From assembly GCA_045643785.1 (NCBI GenBank), contig JAZRFR010000192.1, positions 1 to 5,798 on the forward strand: a stretch of DNA of 5,798 bases, read 5' to 3'. The notes beneath the pieces are model-generated. The model was not told where the DNA came from. It ran no database searches and worked only from the letters and a program-made list of their open reading frames with translations. Below are positions 1-4,407 of the stretch, one piece after another. The translations under genes and the position numbers were made by a program. This DNA comes from CAMEON01 sp045643785. Its GTDB lineage: Bacteria; Bacillota; Clostridia; Oscillospirales; CAG-272. Every line of letters starts with the position of its first letter. The stretch's first letter is position 1.

Positions 1-1
1 C

Positions 2-373
2 CTGGGCTGCTACGAGCGCACCCTGGCCTACCTCATCGAGCGTTATGCCGGCGCTCTGCCCACCTGGATGGCTCCCGTTCAGGCCAAGTTCCTGCCCATG
101 GGTGACAACGAGATCGAGTACTGCGAGAAGATCGCAGACCGCATGACCCAGATGGGTATGCGCGTGGAGATCGACAAGTCCAACAACACCGTTGGTTACA
201 AGATCCGCGCCGCTCAGCAGGAGAAGGTGCCTTACATGCTGGTCGTCGGCGGGAAGGAGATCGGGCAGATCGCCGTGGCCGTCCGCTCCCGCAAGGATGG
301 CGAAAAGGGTGTCATGCCCGTGGATCAGTTCATCGCTGAAATCATGATGGAGATCGCCGAGAAGAGAAGATAA
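2..373 (+). CDS. thrS: Threonyl-tRNA synthetase, C-terminal part (5' end cut by window)
   Basis: This cytoplasmic class II aminoacyl-tRNA synthetase charges tRNA-Thr with threonine using ATP. Only the last 123 residues are visible, in frame from base 2 to a TAA at 371-373. They begin at class II motif 3: LGCYERT resembles the family's usual G-S-x-E-R-F, with the motif 3 arginine at visible residue 6. The catalytic-domain end (ERYAGALPTWMAPVQ, close to the usual EHYAGAFPLWLAPVQ) follows. The rest is the anticodon-binding domain (about visible residues 25-123), which ends with VRSRKDGEKGVMPVDQFI, typical of ThrRS. The ATG at 68 is internal and not a start, because homology continues upstream of it. 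The Cys at the usual Ser position in motif 3 is a mild variation. Family assignment is very secure; the N-terminal domains lie outside the window. Confidence 0.96.
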   Translation: MGCYERTLAYLIERYAGALPTWMAPVQAKFLPMGDNEIEYCEKIADRMTQMGMRVEIDKSNNTVGYKIRAAQQEKVPYMLVVGGKEIGQIAVAVRSRKDGEKGVMPVDQFIAEIMMEIAEKRR

Positions 374-386
374 TTTTGATATTTTT

Positions 387-428
387 ACGGGGGAGAAAAA
401 CTTCTTGAAAGAAGTTTTTCTCCCCCGT
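387..428 (+). terminator. Perfect 18-bp hairpin after thrS (terminator or dispersed intergenic repeat)
   Basis: Bases 387-404 and 411-428 are exact reverse complements around a six-base loop (TTGAAA), starting 13 bases after the thrS stop. The stem has a G/C-rich base (ACGGGGGA) and an A/T-rich top. No U-tract follows directly; GCCCCCTCTTTT comes next, so it is not a classic intrinsic terminator. It could stop transcription, protect the thrS mRNA 3' end, or be one copy of a repeat family. The top of the hairpin (402-410) is also complementary to 438-446, giving an alternative pairing. The structure is certain; the function is inferred. Confidence 0.6.
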
Positions 429-466
429 GCCCCCTCTTTTCAAGAACTTTCAAAAGGGAAAAGAAA

Positions 467-1099
467 ATGAAAAAACTATTTACCGCTATTCAGAAAAACG
501 ACCATAATACTGTGACTGTGTTGCTGACGAAAGACCCCGAATTGATCCATTGTGTTCATCAAGGCAATCCCAAAAAGTACGATGGACAATCTCCCTTGCA
601 GGTAGCCTTGAAAACAGCGGATACAAAAATGATCGAGCTGTTGCTCACCTATCGTCCCGACGTCAATTTCATGGAATCCGAGTCCTGTGCCAATGATTGG
701 CGCGCACCCGTGCTTCACGATGCCATCAATCGTGCGATCATGTCTGTTCGCTGGAATATCAACCGCCCGGACGGACTTGAAGTGTTCAACACCAAAGCGC
801 AAGCGGATGATGCCTTTGCCATTCTCCAAAGGTTGGTGGAGCTTGGCGCGGACGTCAATGCCAAGGATTCCTACGGAAATGCCTGTATGGACAGAGCGTG
901 CTTGCAAGCACGGCAGATCCTGCCTCGCCCGAACAGCGACGACAGACTGCTGACTGATGAATTAAGGGATGATCTCAGCCGTATTTTTGCTTTGCTGAAG
1001 CAGAACGGGGCAGATATGCATTATATCGCGCCCAACGCTTTTGGGAAAACATATGCAGAGCAGTACAGCGGGGAAGCGGTTGGAATGTTTTTAAGTTAA
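467..1099 (+). CDS. Ankyrin-repeat protein
   Basis: This 210-residue protein has recognisable but degenerate ankyrin repeats, which normally serve as protein-binding scaffolds. Repeat 1 is about residues 2-33 (LFTAIQKNDHNTVTVLLTKDP). Repeat 2 is about 39-68 (DGQSPLQVALK, then MIELLLTYRPDVNF). Repeat 3 starts at VLHDAINRA (82-90), has a long insert, and resumes at ILQRLVELGADVNAKD (119-134). Repeat 4 spans about 135-184 with another insert and ends in FALLKQNGADMHY. There is no signal peptide or membrane segment, so it is probably cytoplasmic. The ATG is preceded by AAGGGA (454-459) at a spacing of 7 bases. Sampled stretches are about 45-53% GC, against about 68% in the next gene, and codons such as AAA, ATT and TTG are common, which suggests separate origin. 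It lies 16 bases before the next gene, so the two are probably cotranscribed. Its binding partner and role cannot be told. Confidence 0.85.
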   Translation: MKKLFTAIQKNDHNTVTVLLTKDPELIHCVHQGNPKKYDGQSPLQVALKTADTKMIELLLTYRPDVNFMESESCANDWRAPVLHDAINRAIMSVRWNINRPDGLEVFNTKAQADDAFAILQRLVELGADVNAKDSYGNACMDRACLQARQILPRPNSDDRLLTDELRDDLSRIFALLKQNGADMHYIAPNAFGKTYAEQYSGEAVGMFLS

Positions 1100-1103
1100 T
1101 GCG

Positions 1104-1112
1104 AAAGAGGTG
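1104..1112 (+). promoter_or_regulatory. Ribosome binding site deciding the start of the C_GCAxxG_C_C gene
   Basis: The sequence AAAGAGGTG matches the anti-Shine-Dalgarno partner well. An in-frame GTG at 1110 overlaps this site and so cannot be the start it serves. The ATG at 1116 lies 5 bases and the ATG at 1119 lies 8 bases after AGAGG; either is acceptable. Confidence 0.7.
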
Positions 1113-1115
1113 TCT

Positions 1116-1601
1116 ATGATGAATGAACATATTTCTACCCGCGCCACCCATGCCCGCGAAAACTTCCTCTCGGGCTACGGCTGCGCCCAATCCGTCCTCC
1201 TGGCCTACGCCGACCTGACGGGGCTGGACGAGTCCACCCTTGCCAAGCTCGGCTCCTCCTTCGGCGGCGGTATGGGACGACTCCGCGAGGTCTGTGGCGG
1301 TGTCAGCGGTGCTTTCGCCGTCCTCGGCCTCCTCTGCGGCTACGACGACCCCGCCGACAAGGAAGGGAAGAGTCGCCACTACGCCGACATCCGCGAGCTG
1401 GCCCGCCGCTTCACCGAGCGGAGCTACGGTGGCTCCATCGTCTGCCGTGAGATCCTCCAAAACGCGGGTCTTTCGGGGGAAAAGGGAGGCGAGGCCGAGG
1501 CCCGCACCGCCGAATACTACGAGAAACGTCCCTGCCCCGATCTTGTCTACCTCGCCGCCGAGGTGCTGGGGGAGATGCTGGCGGAAAAAGGACTCTTATA
1601 A
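1116..1601 (+). CDS. C_GCAxxG_C_C family putative redox protein
   Basis: This 161-residue soluble protein matches the conserved-cysteine family named C_GCAxxG_C_C, whose biochemical role is not established; a redox or metal-binding function is usually proposed from its cysteines. Visible hallmarks in order are FLSGYGCAQSVLLAYAD (C23), SSFGGGMGRLREVCGGVSGA (C60, glycine-rich turn), LGLLCGY (C74), GGSIVCREIL (C110), and a C-terminal cysteine at C140 in RPCPDLVYLAAEVLGEML. The length is normal for the family, and no signal peptide or membrane segment is present. I use the ATG at 1116; 1119 is equally possible, and a GTG at 1110 is blocked by the ribosome binding site. The gene is very GC-rich (about 68% in a sampled stretch), unlike the ankyrin gene 16 bases upstream with which it probably shares a transcript. 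It ends nine bases before a hairpin shared with the convergent exporter gene. Confidence 0.88.
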   Translation: MMNEHISTRATHARENFLSGYGCAQSVLLAYADLTGLDESTLAKLGSSFGGGMGRLREVCGGVSGAFAVLGLLCGYDDPADKEGKSRHYADIRELARRFTERSYGGSIVCREILQNAGLSGEKGGEAEARTAEYYEKRPCPDLVYLAAEVLGEMLAEKGLL

Positions 1602-1610
1602 CTTACAAGA

Positions 1611-1640
1611 AGAAGCCCCCGACAATCGTCGGGGGTTTCT
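1611..1640. terminator. Hairpin between convergent genes, possible bidirectional terminator
   Basis: Bases 1616-1623 (CCCCCGAC) pair exactly with 1628-1635 around the loop AATC. The stem extends outward through one G-T pair and AGAA/TTCT, giving about 13 pairs. It lies 9 bases after the plus-strand stop at 1601 and 15 bases past the end of the minus-strand exporter gene. The plus-strand side is followed by TTTCT and the minus-strand side by CTTCTTCTTG, so both T-tracts are imperfect but plausible. Its position between two converging genes makes shared termination the simplest reading. Confidence 0.85.
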
Positions 1641-1655
1641 GCATGGAAAAGGGGA

Positions 1656-3035
1656 TTAAACCAACTTCTTCGCCCATTTCCCCGACTTCAGCATGAAGAA
1701 TCCAATCACACACTTGAAAAGCTCCAAAGAAGCGCAGATGATGAACAGGGGGATAATAGGCAACTCGGTCAGACGGGACAGGATCAGTCCCACGGGGACG
1801 CTGATCACCCACACGAAGGCCGAGTCAAAAAGGAAGGTAATGAAGGTCTGCCCGCCCGAACGAAGCGTGAAGTAGCAGTTATGGGCAAAGGAGCTGAAGG
1901 GCATCATGACGGCGTAGACCACGATCATGACCGCAGCCAGCGCCTTGACGTCGTCGGTGACGTTGTAAATAGACGTGAACAGAGGCGCCATAGCCGCCAT
2001 GACAGCGCCGATTCCCGCGCAGAGCACGCAGGAGAAGGCCAGAATCTTGCGGTCGGTATCCTTGGCTTCCTCGATCTGCCCGGCTCCCAACTGGTTGCCC
2101 ACGACGATGGAGACGGCCGATCCCATGGACATATACACGATGTTGAACACGTTGGCAATGGTTACGGCGATGTTCACCGCCGCCACGGCAACCAATCCGC
2201 GAGTGGAGTAGCACTGGTTCAGTACCGTCATACCCGAGGACCAGAGTAGCTCGTTGACCATGAGGGGCAGAGTCTTGACAAAGATCTGACCCACCAGAGC
2301 GAGGGGGATGCGAAGGGAGCGGTACAGCCCTGCCACGAAAGGCGCTTTCTTGACGTGGGTGTGGCTCCAGATCACCACGATGGCAAGCTCCACCACGCGG
2401 GCGATTACCGTACCCCAGGCCGCTCCCACCACACCCAGGGCAGGGAAAGGACCGATGCCGAAAATGAGGAGCCAGTTAAAGAGGGCGTTGGTGCCGACTG
2501 CAACGATGGATGCTACCATGGGAGGAACCGTCTGCCCTGTTTCGCGAAGGGTGTTGGCATATACTTGGGTGAGTGCCATGGGAACCAGCGCGATGAGCGC
2601 GACTTTCAGGTACTCACGACCGTAGTGCAGGGTCAAGGCTACGTTGCCCGTGGTGTCCTCGTCGTTGAGGAACAGGGTGATCAGATCCTCTCCGAAGGGA
2701 ATGAGTATGGCACCGCCCACGGCCAAAATGATGAGAGCGGTATAGAGCTTGAAGCGAACCGAGTAGCGCAGACCCTCGTGATCCCCCTTGCCGAAGAACT
2801 GAGCGGTGAAGATACCCGCCCCCGAAAGCCCTCCGAACAGGCAGAGGGTAAAGACGAAAATCAGCTGGTTGGCGATGCCGACGCCGGAAAGCTGTTCCGT
2901 ACCCAGGCGCCCCACCATCACGTTGTCCAGGAGATTGACGAAATTGGTGATCCCGTTTTGGATGATGATGGGAATGGTGATGCCCAGGATCATTTTATAG
3001 AAGGCTTTTGTGCCGATAAGTTTTTTTACGTTCAT
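1656..3035 (-). CDS. MATE-family efflux transporter
   Basis: This 459-residue inner-membrane protein of the multidrug and toxic compound extrusion family exports drugs or cationic compounds using a sodium or proton gradient. It has about twelve hydrophobic segments in two similar halves. Family signatures are IPIIIQNGITNFVNLLDNVMVGRLG (about 21-45, quoted by its ends), GIFTAQFFGKGD (74-85), LRETGQT (163-169), and the second-half equivalents GNQLGAGQIEEAK (313-325) and LRSGGQTF (391-398). The length is normal. The frame stays open upstream to 3137, but that ATG lies inside the -35 box of a strong promoter, so I start at the ATG ending at 3035, where family similarity begins. The nearest ribosome binding sequence, AAAGG, is about 12 bases from this ATG, somewhat far. 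It probably forms its own transcription unit despite following the dehydrogenase gene on the same strand. Substrate cannot be predicted; closeness to NorM or DinF branches is undecided. Confidence 0.95.
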   Translation of the reverse strand: MNVKKLIGTKAFYKMILGITIPIIIQNGITNFVNLLDNVMVGRLGTEQLSGVGIANQLIFVFTLCLFGGLSGAGIFTAQFFGKGDHEGLRYSVRFKLYTALIILAVGGAILIPFGEDLITLFLNDEDTTGNVALTLHYGREYLKVALIALVPMALTQVYANTLRETGQTVPPMVASIVAVGTNALFNWLLIFGIGPFPALGVVGAAWGTVIARVVELAIVVIWSHTHVKKAPFVAGLYRSLRIPLALVGQIFVKTLPLMVNELLWSSGMTVLNQCYSTRGLVAVAAVNIAVTIANVFNIVYMSMGSAVSIVVGNQLGAGQIEEAKDTDRKILAFSCVLCAGIGAVMAAMAPLFTSIYNVTDDVKALAAVMIVVYAVMMPFSSFAHNCYFTLRSGGQTFITFLFDSAFVWVISVPVGLILSRLTELPIIPLFIICASLELFKCVIGFFMLKSGKWAKKLV

Positions 3036-3108
3036 TGTGACCGATGACCTTTTACCTCTTACTTTGACCTCGGATAACCGGAGTGCCGCAAAAACGCGAC
3101 TAAACCGT

Positions 3109-3137
3109 ATTATACCATAAAAAGCCGTTCTTGTCAA
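3109..3137 (-). promoter_or_regulatory. Consensus sigma-A promoter of the MATE exporter gene
   Basis: On the minus strand a perfect TTGACA (-35, 3132-3137) is followed by a 17-base spacer and a perfect TATAAT (-10, 3109-3114). TGG directly before the -10 makes an extended -10. Transcription should start near 3102, giving a leader of about 67 bases. Two consensus hexamers at ideal spacing suggest strong, largely constitutive expression unless a repressor acts. Confidence 0.9.
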
Positions 3138-3139
3138 CC

Positions 3140-3168
3140 GATCCGGGAAGAATCACCTCTCTCGGATC
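3140..3168 (-). other. Weak inverted repeat after the D-lactate dehydrogenase gene
   Basis: GATCCG at 3140-3145 is the reverse complement of CGGATC at 3163-3168, separated by 17 bases, between the dehydrogenase stop and the exporter promoter. It could end the dehydrogenase transcript, but the stem is short, the loop large, and no T-tract follows. It also ends only three bases from the -35 box, so a regulatory role at the exporter promoter is possible. Both ideas are weak. Confidence 0.3.
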
Positions 3169-3204
3169 AGCGAAGTCGCAAGAGATCAAGTCATTTCGGT
3201 CATA

Positions 3205-4239
3205 TCAGAAGCACTTACCGGTCTTGCAGTCCTCTGCCGTTCCGCCGCGGTAGCACAGCTCGTTGGGGCAGGAGCCCGTGGCCATGATCTCCACGATATT
3301 CTGCACCGTGGTCTCGGCAATATTGGATAACGCTTCCTCGGTGAGGAACGCCTGATGGGAGGTCACGATGACGTTGGGCATGGAAATCAGCCGCGCCAGG
3401 GTATCGTCCTCTAAAATGTGTCCCGATTTGTCCTCGAAGAACAGGTCGGATTCTTCCTCGTACACGTCCAGACAGGCCGCGCCCACCTTGCGGGACTTGA
3501 TCCCCGCCAGGAGTGCCTCTGCGTCTACCAGCGCCCCGCGAGAGGTATTGAGCAGTACCACACCTCGACGGCATCTGGCCAGAGAATCCCCGTCAATGAT
3601 GTGATAGGTCTCCTCGGTCAGGGGGCAGTGCAGGGAAATGATATCACTCCCCGCAAACAGCTCGTCCAGCTCCACGTAGCGAACGGTGTCCCCGTTATCC
3701 AGATCGGGAGCAGGGAACTTGTCGTAGCACAGAACCTTCATGCCGAAGCCGCGGCAGATGTCAATGAACACCCGCCCGATGCGCCCCGTGCCGATGACAC
3801 CCACGGTCTTGCCGTAAAGATCAAAGCCCGTCATGTTGTTGAGGCTGAAATTGAAGTCACGGGAGCGAATGTAGGCCTTGTGAATACGGCGGATGGAGGT
3901 CAAAAGCAGAGCCATGGTATGCTCTGCCACGGCGTAAGGAGAGTAGGCGGGCACGCGCACCACGTGGATCTTACCGAAGGCGTGCTTCATGTCCACGTTG
4001 TTAAAGCCCGCGCAGCGCAGGGCAACCACCTTGACCCCCAGCTCGCAAAGTCGGTCGATTACCGCGGCGTTGACGGTATCGTTGACGAACACGCAGACTC
4101 CGTCAAAGCCTGCCGCCAGCTCCACGGTATCCTCGTTGAGTTTGGCTTCAAAGTATTTGAATGCAACGCCCTGTTCATCGCCGAAGCGCTCGAAGGAGGG
4201 CTTGTCGTAGCTTTTCGCGTCAAAAAATGCGATTTTCAT
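3205..4239 (-). CDS. ldhA: D-lactate dehydrogenase (NAD-dependent D-2-hydroxyacid dehydrogenase)
   Basis: This 344-residue cytoplasmic enzyme reduces pyruvate to D-lactate with NADH, regenerating NAD in fermentation. It aligns over nearly its full length with Escherichia coli LdhA: LRCAGFNNVDM (74-84), VPAYSPYAVAEHTMALLL (96-113), and the NAD-binding loop GVIGTGRIG (147-155, GxGxxG). D173 is the acidic residue after the second strand that favours NAD over NADP. The catalytic set is R234 (NTSRGALVDA), E263 (DVYEEE) and H295 (TSHQAFLT), each one residue before the classical R235/E264/H296. CPNEL (324-328) marks where LdhA normally ends. Here about 16 more residues follow, containing C329, C338 and C343. 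The ATG at 4239 follows AAAGGAG at about 7 bases, so the start is secure. A promoter at 4356-4383 lies in the region shared with the divergent esterase gene. Sequence cannot fully exclude a related 2-hydroxyacid substrate. Confidence 0.94.
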   Translation of the reverse strand: MKIAFFDAKSYDKPSFERFGDEQGVAFKYFEAKLNEDTVELAAGFDGVCVFVNDTVNAAVIDRLCELGVKVVALRCAGFNNVDMKHAFGKIHVVRVPAYSPYAVAEHTMALLLTSIRRIHKAYIRSRDFNFSLNNMTGFDLYGKTVGVIGTGRIGRVFIDICRGFGMKVLCYDKFPAPDLDNGDTVRYVELDELFAGSDIISLHCPLTEETYHIIDGDSLARCRRGVVLLNTSRGALVDAEALLAGIKSRKVGAACLDVYEEESDLFFEDKSGHILEDDTLARLISMPNVIVTSHQAFLTEEALSNIAETTVQNIVEIMATGSCPNELCYRGGTAEDCKTGKCF

Positions 4240-4270
4240 GGTTTTTCTCCTTTTATTTTGGCATTACGCC

Positions 4271-4299
4271 TTGCAAAATCAGGCGATATGGTTTATAAT
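4271..4299 (+). promoter_or_regulatory. Likely promoter of the sialate O-acetylesterase gene
   Basis: TTGCAA (4271-4276, 4 of 6 matches to the -35 consensus) is followed by a 17-base spacer and a perfect TATAAT (4294-4299). The start would be near 4306, giving a leader of about 100 bases. I found no better plus-strand promoter nearer to the gene. The -35 box overlaps a 5-bp inverted repeat, CGCCT (4267-4271) and AGGCG (4281-4285). Confidence 0.6.
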
Positions 4300-4355
4300 A
4301 TCAGTATAGTCGGGGCAAGCCGTCGCTTATGCAGGCGATTTCTCCCGAACAGTAT

Positions 4356-4383
4356 AGTATACCACATTTTTTGAAAATGTCAA
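4356..4383 (-). promoter_or_regulatory. ldhA: Likely promoter of the D-lactate dehydrogenase gene
   Basis: On the minus strand a perfect TTGACA (4378-4383) is followed by a 16-base spacer and TATACT (4356-4361, 5 of 6 matches). TGG before the -10 makes it an extended -10, as at the exporter promoter. The start would be near 4349, leaving a leader of about 110 bases before the ATG. A palindrome covers most of the spacer. Confidence 0.8.
4364..4380. promoter_or_regulatory. 17-base palindrome in the ldhA promoter, possible operator
   Basis: ACATTTT (4364-4370) and AAAATGT (4374-4380) are exact reverse complements around TTG. The site fills the gap between the -35 and -10 boxes of the ldhA promoter and overlaps the -35, the right place for a dimeric repressor to block polymerase. 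It does not match the operators I know for the redox repressor Rex (TTGTTAA-type halves) or CcpA (TGNAANCGNTNNCA). Function is inferred from geometry only. Confidence 0.45.
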
Positions 4384-4407
4384 GTCTTTTTGAAAGGATT
4401 TTCTACC

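Noticed and set aside
975..1460. A 161-codon minus-strand open frame opposite the C_GCAxxG_C_C gene
   Set aside because: It is an Ala/Glu/Gly/Val-rich shadow of a GC-rich gene, and the plus-strand frame carries the conserved cysteine motifs.
2355..3047. A 230-codon plus-strand open frame opposite the MATE gene
   Set aside because: Its translation is highly polar and without domains, mirroring the hydrophobic codons of the membrane protein on the other strand.
3036..3137. A 34-residue N-terminal extension of the MATE protein starting at 3137
   Set aside because: The ATG overlaps the -35 box and lies upstream of the predicted transcription start, and the extension does not resemble the family.
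4280..4339. An 8-base direct repeat CAGGCGAT at 4280-4287 and 4332-4339 in the ldhA/esterase gap
   Set aside because: It is too short to separate from chance in 168 bases, and it does not align with either promoter in a consistent way.
3418..4374. A 318-codon plus-strand open frame opposite ldhA
   Set aside because: It is antisense to a gene whose active-site residues are all recognisable, has low-complexity His/Val-rich sequence, and shows no ribosome binding site of note.
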